This document shows, in pieces, positions 26,918 through 36,881 of a stretch of DNA of 64,000 bases (positions are counted from its first letter, which is position 1; each line of letters opens with the position of its first letter). This DNA comes from Phenylobacterium glaciei. Lineage in GTDB: Bacteria; Pseudomonadota; Alphaproteobacteria; Caulobacterales; Caulobacteraceae. The notes below the pieces were generated by a model. It was not told where the DNA came from, made no database searches, and worked only from the letters and a program-made list of their open reading frames with translations. The position numbers were made by a program, and so were the translations under genes. The stretch is from positions 434,001 through 498,000 of the forward strand of contig NZ_JAGSGD010000001.1 of assembly GCF_016772415.1 (NCBI RefSeq), written 5' to 3'.

Positions 26918-27807
26918 GCCGGCAGCTTCTCGCGCGGCTCCAGGGTCGCCAGGGCCACGCCGCTGAGGATGAGGGCCAGGGCCACGAAGGCCGTCCAGCT
27001 TGGACGCTCGGCCAGGAAGATCACCCCCACCGCCGTCGCCCAGAGCGGCGCCAGATAGATGGCCATGGACAGGAACAACGGGCCTCGCCGCTGGATCAGA
27101 TAGACATAGCCGATGGTGGCCAGCGCCGTGGGAAACACCCCCTGGGCGCTCACCGCCAGCACCGAGGACATCGGCGGCCAGGCCGGGAAGGGTCCGGTGA
27201 ACACCGCCGCAATGGTCGCGAACACCGCGCCCCAGGCGCACATCATCAGGGCGCCGACGCTGGAGGGGACCGGTGGCGCGCGCTTGGTGACCACGTTGGA
27301 GACGCCGTAGAGCGCCGCGCCGGCCAGCGCTCCGATCAGGGCGAGGGCCTCGAGGGAGAGGCCGCCGGTCAGCCGTGGGCCCACCAGCACCAGCAGGCCG
27401 ACGAACCCCAGGGCCACGCCACCGGCCTTGCGGGCGGTGAGTTGCTCGCCGGAGACGAAGGCGTGGGCCAGCAGGGCGGTGAAGATCGGCGAGGCGCCGT
27501 TGCAGATGGCGTTGATCGCTGAGGGCAGCCGCTCGGCGGCGAGCGCGAAGAGGGCGAAGGGCACGGCCATCCCCACGAGGCCATTGAAGGCGTAAAATCG
27601 CCAGGCCCGGTCGCGCCAGCCCGGCAGGCCCTGACGCTGGATCGCCAGCACGATGGCCAGCGTCGCCACCGCGATCCATAGCCGCAGGGCAGTGTTCCAG
27701 AACGGCGGGATGTGGGCGACGGCGATCTTCAGCGCCGCGAAGGCCGATCCCCAGGTGACCACCAGGGCGGCCAACACCAGCCAGTCTATGGGTTTGGGAC
27801 GGGTCAT
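26914..27807 (-). CDS. EamA/DMT family transporter
   Basis: A 297-aa inner-membrane protein with about ten helices in two EamA repeats (about 5-140 and 150-290). The first repeat opens PIDWLVLAALVVTWGSAFAALKIAV and the second is marked by YGVSNVVTKRAP and IYLAPLWATAVGVIFLAERPSW. EAxNP-like conserved Glu and Pro are visible near the end of each repeat. DMT members export amino acids, nucleobases or other metabolites, and the substrate is not predictable. It is monocistronic and divergent from the serC operon. Confidence 0.88.
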   Translation of the reverse strand: MTRPKPIDWLVLAALVVTWGSAFAALKIAVAHIPPFWNTALRLWIAVATLAIVLAIQRQGLPGWRDRAWRFYAFNGLVGMAVPFALFALAAERLPSAINAICNGASPIFTALLAHAFVSGEQLTARKAGGVALGFVGLLVLVGPRLTGGLSLEALALIGALAGAALYGVSNVVTKRAPPVPSSVGALMMCAWGAVFATIAAVFTGPFPAWPPMSSVLAVSAQGVFPTALATIGYVYLIQRRGPLFLSMAIYLAPLWATAVGVIFLAERPSWTAFVALALILSGVALATLEPREKLPA

Positions 27808-27940
27808 GACGGCTCCGGCGGCCTGGCCGCAGGGTCAGGAATCACGGCTTGAGGCCAAGGCCAAGCCTTCGTGTCGTCAGCGCCGCTCAATCCGCCTTTC
27901 AAAAAATTACGCTTGCCCTCTTCCGCAAACCGGAGTTTTT

Positions 27941-28002
27941 GCGCGGCGGGCCACGCCCCCCCAACGGGGCGCTGCTCATCTGTAAGGATGGGAGACATCG
28001 CT
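27941..28002 (+). ncRNA. serC-type leader RNA motif
   Basis: The leader between a G+C-rich hairpin (GGCGGGCCACGCC, 27946-27958) and the start codon contains CATCTGTAAGGATG (27978-27991), a four-base stem with a purine loop just before the ribosome site. Its position directly upstream of an alphaproteobacterial serC-serA operon and these sequences agree with the known serC motif, whose ligand or regulator is unresolved. A covariance model was not run. Confidence 0.6.
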
Positions 28003-29172
28003 ATGAATACCCTCGCCAAGCCGGCCATGCGTCCGGCCCGCCCCGAATTCTCGTCCGGCCCGTGCGCCAAGCGCCCCGGATGGAATCCCCAAAATCTCCA
28101 GAACGCCGTCCTCGGACGCTCGCACCGCTCCAAGCTGGGCAAGGCGCGTCTGAAGGAAGCCATCGACCGCACCCGTGAGGTGCTGCAGGTGCCGGACGAC
28201 TATCTGATCGGCATCGTCGCCGGCTCGGACACCGGCGCCGTGGAAATGGCCCTGTGGTCCATGCTCGGTCCCAAGACCGTCCAGCTGCTGGCCTTCGAAA
28301 GCTTCGGCAAGGACTGGGTCACCGACGTGGTCAAGCAGCTGAAGCTGCCGGCCGAGGTGCTGGACGCCCCCTATGGCGAGCTGCCGGACCTGACCAAGGT
28401 GCGCAAGGACGCCGACCTGGTCTTCACCTGGAACGGCACCACCTCGGGCGTGAAGGTCCCCAACGCCGACTTCATCGCCGCCGACCGTGAAGGCATCACC
28501 ATCTGCGACGCCACCAGCGCCGCCTTCGCCCAGGACCTCGACTGGGCCAAGCTCGATGTGGTCACCTTCTCCTGGCAGAAGGCGCTGGGCGGCGAAGGCG
28601 CCCACGGGATCCTGATCCTTGGCCCCCGCGCTGTCGTCCGCCTGGAAAGCTACACGCCGGCCTGGCCCATGCCCAAGCTGTTCCGCATGACCAAGGGCGG
28701 CAAGGTCAGCCTCGACATCTTCGAGGGCGCCACCATCAACACCCCCTCCATGCTCTGCGTGGAAGACGCCATCGACGCGCTGAAGTGGGGCGCCTCCATC
28801 GGCGGCCTGCCCGAGATGCAACGCCGCGCCGACGCCAACCTCGGCGCGCTGGCCGACTGGGTCGCCAAGACCCCGTGGGTGGAGTTCCTGGCCGCCGATC
28901 CGGCGATCCGGTCCAACACCTCGGTCTGCCTCAAGGTGGTTGATCCGGCCGTCACCGCCCTGTCCGACGACGCCCAGGCCGACTTCGCCAAGAAGCTGGC
29001 CGCCATCCTCGAGAAGGAAGGCGTGGCCCTGGACATCGGCGGCTATCGCGACGCCCCGGCGGGTCTTCGGATCTGGTGCGGCGCCACGGTGGAGACCTCC
29101 GACCTGGAGGCCCTGACGCCCTGGCTCGACTGGGCCTTCGCGTCCACCGCCGCCGACCTGCAAGCCGCTTAA
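28003..29172 (+). CDS. serC: Phosphoserine aminotransferase
   Basis: A 389-aa class V PLP aminotransferase converting 3-phosphohydroxypyruvate to phosphoserine in serine synthesis. It belongs to the alphaproteobacterial/archaeal subtype: it opens [19 protein letters not shown] and has [28 protein letters not shown] and [15 protein letters not shown]. The PLP Lys is in [14 protein letters not shown]. The ATG 28003 is chosen because homology-like sequence begins there; longer frames run into the leader. SerA follows after 84 bp containing an inverted repeat (29182-29190/29219-29227). Confidence 0.95.
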   Translation: MNTLAKPAMRPARPEFSSGPCAKRPGWNPQNLQNAVLGRSHRSKLGKARLKEAIDRTREVLQVPDDYLIGIVAGSDTGAVEMALWSMLGPKTVQLLAFESFGKDWVTDVVKQLKLPAEVLDAPYGELPDLTKVRKDADLVFTWNGTTSGVKVPNADFIAADREGITICDATSAAFAQDLDWAKLDVVTFSWQKALGGEGAHGILILGPRAVVRLESYTPAWPMPKLFRMTKGGKVSLDIFEGATINTPSMLCVEDAIDALKWGASIGGLPEMQRRADANLGALADWVAKTPWVEFLAADPAIRSNTSVCLKVVDPAVTALSDDAQADFAKKLAAILEKEGVALDIGGYRDAPAGLRIWCGATVETSDLEALTPWLDWAFASTAADLQAA

Positions 29173-29256
29173 AGCCCTTTAGCGCTCCCGCCGCCTGGAC
29201 CGCCGCGCGCGCCGGCGCCGGGAGCGCACCCCCACATCGCCTAAGGATACCGCCCC

Positions 29257-30831
29257 ATGCCCCGCGTTCTCATCGCCGACAAGCTGAGCCCCGCCGCCAT
29301 CGACATCTTCAAGCAACGCGGCGTCGACGCCGACGTGAAGACCGGCCTCAGCAAGGAAGAACTGCTCAAGATCATCGACCAGTATGACGGCCTGGCCGTC
29401 CGCTCGGCCACCAAGGCCGACAAGGACGTCATCGCCGCCGCCACCAACCTGAAGGTCATCGGCCGCGCCGGCATCGGCGTCGACAATGTCGACATCCCTG
29501 CGGCGACCTCCAAGGGGATCGTGGTGATGAACACCCCCTTCGGCAACTCGATCACGACGGCCGAGCACGCCATCGCCCTGATGTTCGCCCTGGCCCGGCA
29601 GCTGCCTGCCGCCGACGTCTCCACCCAGGCCGGGAAGTGGGAGAAGAACCGCTTCATGGGCGTGGAGCTCTACGCCAAGACGCTGGGCCTGATCGGCGCC
29701 GGCAATATCGGCGGCATCGTCGCCGACCGCGCCAACGGCCTGAAGATGAAGGTCGTGGCCTACGACCCCTTCCTCTCGGCCGAACGCGCCGTGGAGCTGG
29801 GCGTGGAGAAGGTCGAGCTCGACGAGCTGCTGGCCCGCGCCGACGTCATCACCCTGCACACCCCGCTCACCGACAAGACCCGCAACATCCTGTCGGCCGA
29901 AGCCCTGGCCAAGGCCAAGAAGGGCGTGCTGATCATCAACTGCGCCCGCGGCGGCCTGGTGGATGAAGCCGCCCTGCGCGCCGGTCTCGACAGCGGCCAC
30001 ATCGGCGGCGCGGGCTTCGACGTGTTCGTCGAGGAGCCGGCCAAGGAAAACGTGCTGTTCGGCGCCGAGAACTTCATCGCTACCCCCCACCTGGGCGCCT
30101 CGACCATGGAGGCCCAGGAGAACGTGGCCCTGCAGGTCGCCGAGCAGATGAGCGACTACCTGCTCACCGGTGCGGTCTCCAACGCTCTCAACAGCCCCTC
30201 GGTCACCGCCGACGAAGCCCCCAAGCTGAAGCCCTTCATCGCGCTGGCCGAACGCCTCGGCGCCTTCGCCGGCCAGATGGTCGACGTCGAGGTCAAGGCC
30301 ATCGACATCGCCTATGAGGGCGAGGTCGCCAACCTCAACACCCGTCCCCTGACCGCCGCCGCCCTGGCCGGCGTGATGCGGCCCATGCTGGCGGAGATCA
30401 ACATGGTTTCGGCCCCGGCCGTGGCCCGCGAGCGCGGCATCACCGTCTCGGAAAGCAAGCAGGACGACAGCCCCATCTATGAAAGCCTGGTGCGGATCAC
30501 CGTCACCACGGCCATGGGCAAGCGCAGCTTCGCCGGTTCGGTGATGGCGGGCACCCCGCGCATCATCGAGGTCAAGGGCATGGACCTGGACGCGCCGTTC
30601 GGCTCGACCATGCTCTATGTGAACAACCTCGATAAGCCGGGCTTCATCGGCAATCTGGGCGCCATCCTGGCCGACGCCAACGTCAACATCTCCACCTTCA
30701 ACCTGGGCCGGGTTTCCGCCGGCGAGGACGCCATCGCCCTGGTGGGCGTCGACCAGGACCCGTCGGACGCGCTGATCACCAAGATCCGCGCCCTGCCGCA
30801 CGTGAAGGAAGCCCGCACCCTGCGGTTCTAA
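29257..30831 (+). CDS. serA: D-3-phosphoglycerate dehydrogenase
   Basis: A 524-aa long-form PGDH, first enzyme of the phosphorylated serine pathway. The N-terminal substrate domain starts PRVLIADKLSPAAIDIF. The NAD-binding domain has LGLIGAGNIGG (about 143-153). Catalytic residues are visible in NCARGGLVDE (Arg), VFVEEPAKE (Glu) and TPHLGAST (His). An intervening domain (about 320-450) and a C-terminal ACT domain (MLYVNNLDKPGFIGNLGAIL) are complete, suggesting possible serine feedback. It is the second gene of the serC-serA operon. Confidence 0.96.
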   Translation: MPRVLIADKLSPAAIDIFKQRGVDADVKTGLSKEELLKIIDQYDGLAVRSATKADKDVIAAATNLKVIGRAGIGVDNVDIPAATSKGIVVMNTPFGNSITTAEHAIALMFALARQLPAADVSTQAGKWEKNRFMGVELYAKTLGLIGAGNIGGIVADRANGLKMKVVAYDPFLSAERAVELGVEKVELDELLARADVITLHTPLTDKTRNILSAEALAKAKKGVLIINCARGGLVDEAALRAGLDSGHIGGAGFDVFVEEPAKENVLFGAENFIATPHLGASTMEAQENVALQVAEQMSDYLLTGAVSNALNSPSVTADEAPKLKPFIALAERLGAFAGQMVDVEVKAIDIAYEGEVANLNTRPLTAAALAGVMRPMLAEINMVSAPAVARERGITVSESKQDDSPIYESLVRITVTTAMGKRSFAGSVMAGTPRIIEVKGMDLDAPFGSTMLYVNNLDKPGFIGNLGAILADANVNISTFNLGRVSAGEDAIALVGVDQDPSDALITKIRALPHVKEARTLRF

Positions 30832-30870
30832 AAACTTGATAGGCGGCGGCTTCCTCGGGAAGCTGCCGCC

Positions 30871-31227
30871 ATGTCTCGTCCAGAACGACACTCCCACACT
30901 GTGCCCGGCGGCCGGGCCTACTGGCTGACGCAGAAGCTGTGGGCGGCGGCCGCCGGCCTGCCGGTGATCTCGGTGGCCATCGCCGACATCCCGGAATTCG
31001 ACCAGGACTGTTGGTTCCGCGGCCAGGCGCCGACCTTGCGCGACGTGGCCGGCCACACGCGGCGGATCATGGCCGCCGACCTGTCCTATCCGATCATCTT
31101 CTCCGCCGACGGCGCCCTGATGGACGGCGGCCACCGCATCGCGCGCGCCTGGATTGAGGGGCGGACGCAGATCGACGCGGTCCGCTTCACGATCGATCCC
31201 GAGCCGGAAGAGGTTCGCAGCCTCTAG
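30871..31227 (+). CDS. Small protein with ParB-like core
   Basis: A 118-aa protein. The segment LSYPIIFSADGALMDGGHRIARAWIEGRTQIDAVRF resembles the ParB/sulfiredoxin-like fold, where a (D/N)GGHR motif takes part in nucleotide binding or hydrolysis. No helix-turn-helix partner domain follows, so it is not a partition protein. The upstream IADIPEFDQDCWFRGQAPTLRDVAGHTRRI is not recognised. It sits 39 bp after serA, possibly in the same transcript, and 81 bp before imuA. The function is unknown. Confidence 0.6.
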   Translation: MSRPERHSHTVPGGRAYWLTQKLWAAAAGLPVISVAIADIPEFDQDCWFRGQAPTLRDVAGHTRRIMAADLSYPIIFSADGALMDGGHRIARAWIEGRTQIDAVRFTIDPEPEEVRSL

Positions 31228-31253
31228 CTGGAAGCGACTCCACCATGGGGTGA

Positions 31254-31292
31254 TTGACTCTTCCGTTCGCGAGACTAGAACAAAATAGGAAC
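31254..31292 (+). promoter_or_regulatory. imuA promoter with LexA (SOS) box
   Basis: GAAC-AAAATAG-GAAC (31278-31292) is the reverse complement of the alphaproteobacterial LexA box GTTC-N7-GTTC. A TTGACT (31254-31259) and TAGAAC (31276-31281) could be the -35 and -10, spaced 16 bp, so LexA would cover the -10. The ATG of imuA is 16 bp downstream of the box. Confidence 0.82.
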
Positions 31293-31308
31293 AAAGGAAC
31301 AGGAAGCC

Positions 31309-32094
31309 ATGTCCGGTTTTCGCGATGAGCGGCTCGCCGCTCTCAAGGCGAAGATCGCCACCCTCGAGGCGGGCGGACGGGCGGACTCTGAATCCCTGCC
31401 CTTCGGCGATCCCCGCATCGACAGCTGCTTCCTGACCGGCGGTCTTCCCCTGGGCTGCTGGCACGAGTTCGGCGCCGAGGGGATGGAGGCCGAGACCGCC
31501 GCCTGTCCCGCCGCCTTCGCCGCCCTGACAGCCGCGCCGCTCGCCAAGCGGGGCGAGGCGGTGTGGATCCTGCGCCGCGACGACCTCTTCGCGCCCGGCC
31601 TGGTGGGGCTGGGCTTTCCCGCCGAGCGGCTGATCCAGGTCTGCGCCCGTGACGAGGCCGAGGCCCTGGCCGTGGCCGAGGACGCCCTGGCCACCCCCGG
31701 CGTCACCGCCGTCTTCGCCGAGGTGGAGGCCGTCAGCCTCACCGCCGGCCGACGCTTGCAACTGGCCTGCGAGAAGCGTGGGGCCACCGGTTTCGTGATC
31801 CGACGGCGACCCTATGGCGGCAAGGCCAAGGCGGCCAGCGGCTCGGCCGCGGCCAGCCGCTGGCGGGTCACCCCCGCCGCCAGCGAGCCCGGACCGGGGG
31901 AATTCGGTCTGGGTCCCCCGCGCTGGGCGGTGACCCTGGAACGCTGCCGCGGCGGCCGCACCGGCGCCTGGCTGTTCGAGGCGGCTGACGCCTACACCTA
32001 CGAGGCTTCTGATGGCACGCATCCTCTGCGCCTGGTCGCCCCTCTGGGCGATCTCCAACTGGCGCCGGCGCAACCCTTCCGCCGAACCGCCTAG
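31309..32094 (+). CDS. imuA: DNA damage-inducible mutagenesis protein ImuA
   Basis: A 261-aa RecA-fold protein of the SOS mutasome. After a helical start (RDERLAALKAKIATLEAG) it has the family run FGDPRIDSCFLTGGLPLGCWHEFGAEG. No intact Walker A is seen at this position, as expected for ImuA. The sequence VWILRRDDLFAPGLVGLGFPAERLIQVCARD and the C-terminal RWAVTLERCRGGRTGAWLFE are typical. With ImuB and DnaE2 it carries out error-prone lesion bypass after DNA damage. The 3' end overlaps imuB by 83 bp. Its TAG stop is the first triplet of a palindromic repeat that continues inside imuB. Confidence 0.92.
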   Translation: MSGFRDERLAALKAKIATLEAGGRADSESLPFGDPRIDSCFLTGGLPLGCWHEFGAEGMEAETAACPAAFAALTAAPLAKRGEAVWILRRDDLFAPGLVGLGFPAERLIQVCARDEAEALAVAEDALATPGVTAVFAEVEAVSLTAGRRLQLACEKRGATGFVIRRRPYGGKAKAASGSAAASRWRVTPAASEPGPGEFGLGPPRWAVTLERCRGGRTGAWLFEAADAYTYEASDGTHPLRLVAPLGDLQLAPAQPFRRTA

Positions 32095-33595
32095 AGCGCT
32101 TTCAGGCGAAGTGGGAACCGGTTCGCCGTCCGAAAGCGCGACCAGAAAAGAGTCTTCCCCGTTTGCGCTGATCGAGACGGCCCAGGGCGCCCGCCGCCTC
32201 TCGGCCGTGGACCGGACGGGCCGCAAGCTGGGCCTCTATGTGGGGCAGAAGGCCACCGATGCGGCGGCCATCGCGCCCGAGCTGATCACCGTCGAGGCCG
32301 AGCCGGAGGCCGACGCCCAGGCCCTGGAGGCCCTGGTGGACTGGTGCGTGCGCTTCTCGCCCGCCGTGGCCGCCGACGAGCCCGACGGCCTGTTCCTCGA
32401 CATCAGCGGCGTCGCCCATCTGTGGGGCGGGGAGGCCGCCCTGCTGGCCGATTTCCAGGGGCGGCTGACCGCCAATGGCTTGGCCTTCCGCTGCGCCGTC
32501 GCCGACACGCCGGGCGCGGCCTGGGCGCTCGCCCACTACGGAGAAGACGGCGCCATCGCCCCGCCCGGCGGGCAGATCGCCTTGCTGGCGCCCCTGCCGC
32601 CGGCCGCTCTGCGGCTGGCGCCGGAAACCGCCGCCCAGATCGACCGCCTGGGGTTGAAGGTCCTGGCCCAGCTCTTCGACATCCCCCGCGCGCCGCTGGC
32701 CCGCCGGTTCGGGATGGAGACCCTGACCCGTATCGACCAGGCCCTGGGGCGGTCGAAAGAGGCGCTGACCTATCGCCGTCCGGCCAATCCCTGGTTCGCC
32801 CGCCTGGCCTTCGCCGAGCCGATCAGCGCGCCGGAGGATATGGCCCGCGTGGCCTACGACGTCGGCCTCCAGCTCTGCGCGCGACTGGAAAAGGAGGGGC
32901 GGGGGGCGCGGCGCTTCGAGCTCTGCTTCCATCGGGTCGACGGTCATGTCGCCCCGCTCAATGTCGGCCTGGCGTTGGCCGCTCGCGATCCCGTCCGGAT
33001 CGCCAAGCTGTTCGCCCCCAAGATCGAGACTATCGACCCCGGCTTCGGGGTGGAGGTGGTGACCCTTGAGGCCGCCGAGGTTGAGCCGGTCTCCGGCCGC
33101 CAGGCGCGGCTGGACAGCCTGCTGGAGGCAGGCAGCGCCGAGGGTCTGGCGCCTCTGATCGACCGCCTCACCAACCGCCTGGGGGAGGATCGGGTCTGGA
33201 AGGCCCGTCCGGTGGAGAGCCACGTCCCCGAACAATCCGCCGCCCCCGGCGCCCCCATGGCGCCGCCGCTCGCCGGCTGGGACCCGGAGCGGCCCCGGCC
33301 CCTGCGCCTGTTCAGCCGGCCCGAGCCCCTGGAACTGGTGATGGCCCCGATCCCCGACGATCCCCCGGTGCAGTTCCGCTGGCGAGGACAGATGTACCGG
33401 GTGCGCCGCGCCGAGGGACCCGAACGGATCGGTGAGGAGTGGTGGCGCGGCGAAATCGAGGACGCCCGCACCTCTCACATCCGCGATTACTACCGGGTGG
33501 AGGACGAGGTCGGCGCGCGCTTCTGGCTGTTCCGCGCCGGCATCTATGCGCCTGGCGTCGAAGCCAAGTGGTGGCTGCACGGGCTGTTCGCATGA
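32012..33595 (+). CDS. imuB: Y-family polymerase-like protein ImuB, with in-frame repeat
   Basis: A 527-aa Y-family relative lacking catalytic acids, acting as the hub that links ImuA, DnaE2 and the beta clamp. It opens [21 protein letters not shown], where active polymerases carry the first catalytic Asp. Finger/palm segments include [12 protein letters not shown] and [15 protein letters not shown]. The C-terminus ([26 protein letters not shown]) is the usual ImuB tail. Residues about 28-48 ([20 protein letters not shown]) are encoded by a palindromic repeat and appear as an insert before [19 protein letters not shown]. It overlaps imuA by 83 bp and dnaE2 by ATGA. Confidence 0.92.
   Translation: MARILCAWSPLWAISNWRRRNPSAEPPRALSGEVGTGSPSESATRKESSPFALIETAQGARRLSAVDRTGRKLGLYVGQKATDAAAIAPELITVEAEPEADAQALEALVDWCVRFSPAVAADEPDGLFLDISGVAHLWGGEAALLADFQGRLTANGLAFRCAVADTPGAAWALAHYGEDGAIAPPGGQIALLAPLPPAALRLAPETAAQIDRLGLKVLAQLFDIPRAPLARRFGMETLTRIDQALGRSKEALTYRRPANPWFARLAFAEPISAPEDMARVAYDVGLQLCARLEKEGRGARRFELCFHRVDGHVAPLNVGLALAARDPVRIAKLFAPKIETIDPGFGVEVVTLEAAEVEPVSGRQARLDSLLEAGSAEGLAPLIDRLTNRLGEDRVWKARPVESHVPEQSAAPGAPMAPPLAGWDPERPRPLRLFSRPEPLELVMAPIPDDPPVQFRWRGQMYRVRRAEGPERIGEEWWRGEIEDARTSHIRDYYRVEDEVGARFWLFRAGIYAPGVEAKWWLHGLFA
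32092..32143. repeat. AACCGGTT-centred palindrome within imuB
   Basis: GCGCTTTC and GAAAGCGC arms enclose GGCGAA/TTCGCC and a central GAACCGGTTC. It begins with the TAG stop of imuA and is read through in the imuB frame. It belongs to the same family as 9313, 15244 and 51861. Confidence 0.82.
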
Positions 33596-36500
33596 CGCGC
33601 TATGTGGAGCTCCAGGCCGCCACCAACTTCTCCTTCCTGCGCGGCGCGTCGCATCCGCACGAGTTGGTGCAGACGGCCAAGGCCCTGGGTCTCGACGCCA
33701 TCGGCATCGTCGACCGCAACAGCCTGGCCGGCGTGGTCCGCGCCTGGTCGGCGGTGAAGGACCTGGGGGCGCCCACGACGTTCCGCGCCTTCACCGGTTG
33801 CCGCCTGGACTTCGCCGATGGGACGCCAAGCCTGCTCTGCTATCCCAGCGACCGCGAGGCCTATGGCCGCCTGACCCGCCTGCTCACCGTCGGCCAGCGC
33901 CGCTCGATCAAGGGCGAGTGCGAGCTGCACTGGGAAGACTATCTCCAGCATGCGGAGGGCCAGCTCACCCTGGTGGTCCCGCCGTTGCGCCTGGACGCCG
34001 CCTTCGAGGCCGACCTGATCAGGATCGCCCAGGCCCTGCGCGGCTCGGTCTGGCTGGCGGCGTCGCGGCCCTATGGCGCGCGGGACCTGCAGCGGCTGTC
34101 GAAGCTGGCGGCCCTGGCGCAGGTCAGCGGCGCGCCGATGGTCGCCACCAACGACGTCCTCTATCACGGCCCCGAACGCCGGGCCCTGCAGGACGTGGTC
34201 ACCTGCATCCGCGAGACCTGCACCATCCACGACGCCGGCCTGCGCCTGGAGGCCAATGCCGAGCGGCACCTGAAGACGCCTGCTGAGATGGCCCGCCTGT
34301 TCGCCAAACTCCCCGGCGCGGTGGAGCGCAGCGTCGAGATCGCCGCCCGCATCCAGTTCGACCTCGGCCAGCTCAAATACGAGTATCCCGACGAGCCTGT
34401 GCCGCGGGGCAAGACCGCCATCGGCCACCTGCGCGACTTGGTCTGGGAAGGCGCCAAGACCCGGTTCTCCACGGGCATGGGGGAGAAGGAGCGCGCCACG
34501 ATCCAACACGAGTTGGACCTGATCGAGAAGCTCGGTTTCGCCAACTACTTCCTCACCGTCCACGACATCGTCGCCTGGGCCCGCAGCCAGGACATCCTCT
34601 GCCAGGGGCGGGGGTCGGCGGCCAATTCCTGCGTCTGCTTCTGCCTGGGCGTCACGGCGGTGGACCCCACCAAGGCCGACCAGGACCTGCTGTTCTCCCG
34701 CTTTATCTCCGAGAAGCGCGGCGAGCCCCCGGACATCGACGTGGATTTCGAGCACGAGCGCCGCGAGGAGGTGATGCAGTACGTCTACCGCCGCTACACC
34801 CGCGAACGGGCCGCCATCGTCGCCACCGTCATCCATTACCGCCCGCGCATGGCGATCCGCCAGGTGGGCAAGGCGCTGGGCCTCACCGAGGACGTCACCG
34901 CCGCCCTGTCTGGCACGGTCTGGGGCAGCTGGGGCGATATGGTCCCCGACGAGCATATCCGCCAGGCGGGCCTCGACCCCGACAATCCGGAAATCCGCCG
35001 CGCCACGGCGCTCGGCCAGGAACTGCTGAAATTCCCCCGCCACCTGTCGCAGCACGTCGGCGGCTATGTGCTCACCCAGCGCCGCCTGGACGAGACCGTG
35101 CCCATCGGCAACGCCGCCATGAAGGACCGCACCTTCATCGAGTGGGACAAGGACGACATCGACGCCATCGGCCTGATGAAGGTCGATGTCCTGGCGCTCG
35201 GCATGCTGACGGCCCTGAAGCGCAGCTTCGACATGCTGCCGCCCCTGGAGGACGGAACGGTCATCAGCGACATCGCCCACATCCCGCAGGAGGTCCCCGA
35301 GGTCTACGACATGCTCTGCAAGGCCGACTCCGTGGGGGTCTTCCAGGTGGAGAGCCGGGCCCAGATGTCGATGCTGCCGAGGCTTAGGCCCCGCAAGTTC
35401 TACGACCTGGTGATCGAGGTCGCCATCGTCCGGCCAGGCCCGATCCAGGGCAACATGGTCCATCCCTATCTGAAGCGCCGGGGCGATCCTTCCCAGGTGA
35501 CCTATCCGCGGCCTTCGGCGGACTTCCCCCAGGACGAACTGGAGAAGATTCTCAAGAAGACCATGGGCGTGCCGCTCTTCCAGGAGCAGGCCATGCGCAT
35601 CGCCATCGAGGGCGCCCAGTTCAGCGAGAACGACGCCGACGGTCTGCGCCGCGCCATGGCCACCTTCCGCCACCACGGCAATGTCGGGGAGTATGAGATT
35701 CAGTTCCGCGAGGGGATGACGGCGCGGGGCTACGATCCGCAGTTCGTCGACGACTGCTTCCACCAGATCGAGGGCTTCGGCTCCTACGGCTTCCCCGAAA
35801 GCCACGCCATCAGCTTCGCCCTGCTGGTCTACGCCTCGGCCTGGGTGAAGTGGCGGTGGCCCGACGCCTTCTGCGCCTCCCTGCTCAACAGCCAGCCCAT
35901 GGGCTTCTATCAGCCGGCCCAGCTGGTCCGCGACGCCCGCGAACATGGGGTGGAGGTGCGGCCCCCCGACGTGATGGCCAGCGACTGGGACTGCACCCTG
36001 GAGCCGGTGGAGGGCCAACGCCTGCGGGCCATGCGGCTGGGCCTGCGGCAGATCAAGGGGTTCAAGGAAGACGACGGCGTGGCTCTAATGAAGATGCGCG
36101 AGGCGGGCGTGCGCACGGTCGAGGCCTTCGCGCGCGGCCTGTCGCGCCGCGCCATGGAGCTGCTGGCCGAGGCCGACGCCTTCGCGGGCATGGGCCTCTC
36201 CCGCCGCCAGGCCCTTTGGGCGGTGAAGGGGCTGCTGGGGGAGACCCGGGTGGAGACCGACGCTCCGCTTTTGGCCATCATGGATCGCCCGGAGGTCCAG
36301 GTGCAGCTGCCCCTGATGAGCCTGCCCATGAACGTCACCGAGGACTATCGCACCACGCGCCTGTCCCTGAAGGCCCACCCTTGCGAATTCTTCCGCGGCG
36401 AGCTGGCCCAGGCGGGCGCGGTCCCGGCGGCGGCGCTGAAGCATATGCGCGACCGGCGCTGGACCTCGGTGGGGGGCATCGTCCTGGTGCGCCAGCGGCC

Positions 36501-36783
36501 GGGCACCGCCAAGGGGGTGGTGTTCATGACCCTGGAGGATGAGACGGGCATCGCCAACATCGTCATCTGGAAGGACGCCTTCGAGGCCAACCGCCGGCTG
36601 GTGATGACCGCCACCCTGCTGCAAGTCCACGGCCAGCTGCAGATCGAGAGCGACGTGGTCCACCTGGTGGCCAAGAGCTTCACCGACCTCTCTCACCTGA
36701 CCGCCCGCCTGCGTGACGAGGGACCTGCCGCTGACTCGGGCCGCAAGGCCGGCGGCCTGATCCACAGCCGCGATTTCCACTGA
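33592..36783 (+). CDS. dnaE2: Error-prone DNA polymerase III alpha subunit DnaE2
   Basis: A 1063-aa C-family polymerase used for translesion synthesis during SOS. The PHP domain (about 1-210) starts [22 protein letters not shown]. The palm active site has [16 protein letters not shown] (about 380-395), where the two metal-binding Asp are visible, and a third Asp follows in [32 protein letters not shown] is the phosphate-contacting loop. Tandem HhH (about 850-880) and an OB fold ([27 protein letters not shown]) follow. The short C-terminus lacks the replicative tau/theta region. The start ATG overlaps the imuB stop. Confidence 0.95.
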   Translation: MTRYVELQAATNFSFLRGASHPHELVQTAKALGLDAIGIVDRNSLAGVVRAWSAVKDLGAPTTFRAFTGCRLDFADGTPSLLCYPSDREAYGRLTRLLTVGQRRSIKGECELHWEDYLQHAEGQLTLVVPPLRLDAAFEADLIRIAQALRGSVWLAASRPYGARDLQRLSKLAALAQVSGAPMVATNDVLYHGPERRALQDVVTCIRETCTIHDAGLRLEANAERHLKTPAEMARLFAKLPGAVERSVEIAARIQFDLGQLKYEYPDEPVPRGKTAIGHLRDLVWEGAKTRFSTGMGEKERATIQHELDLIEKLGFANYFLTVHDIVAWARSQDILCQGRGSAANSCVCFCLGVTAVDPTKADQDLLFSRFISEKRGEPPDIDVDFEHERREEVMQYVYRRYTRERAAIVATVIHYRPRMAIRQVGKALGLTEDVTAALSGTVWGSWGDMVPDEHIRQAGLDPDNPEIRRATALGQELLKFPRHLSQHVGGYVLTQRRLDETVPIGNAAMKDRTFIEWDKDDIDAIGLMKVDVLALGMLTALKRSFDMLPPLEDGTVISDIAHIPQEVPEVYDMLCKADSVGVFQVESRAQMSMLPRLRPRKFYDLVIEVAIVRPGPIQGNMVHPYLKRRGDPSQVTYPRPSADFPQDELEKILKKTMGVPLFQEQAMRIAIEGAQFSENDADGLRRAMATFRHHGNVGEYEIQFREGMTARGYDPQFVDDCFHQIEGFGSYGFPESHAISFALLVYASAWVKWRWPDAFCASLLNSQPMGFYQPAQLVRDAREHGVEVRPPDVMASDWDCTLEPVEGQRLRAMRLGLRQIKGFKEDDGVALMKMREAGVRTVEAFARGLSRRAMELLAEADAFAGMGLSRRQALWAVKGLLGETRVETDAPLLAIMDRPEVQVQLPLMSLPMNVTEDYRTTRLSLKAHPCEFFRGELAQAGAVPAAALKHMRDRRWTSVGGIVLVRQRPGTAKGVVFMTLEDETGIANIVIWKDAFEANRRLVMTATLLQVHGQLQIESDVVHLVAKSFTDLSHLTARLRDEGPAADSGRKAGGLIHSRDFH

Positions 36784-36881
36784 GTTCAGCTTGACCACAC
36801 AGCACACGCGGCGAATGGTTCGGCCCGACAGATAGAGATGGCCGACCGTATTTCAGGCCGCAGGATTTCGGGGACGAACCC

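Noticed and set aside
32012-32152. A frameshift or pseudogene call for imuB because of the repeat
   Set aside because: The repeat keeps the frame open, the protein continues normally afterwards, and dnaE2 coupling is intact.
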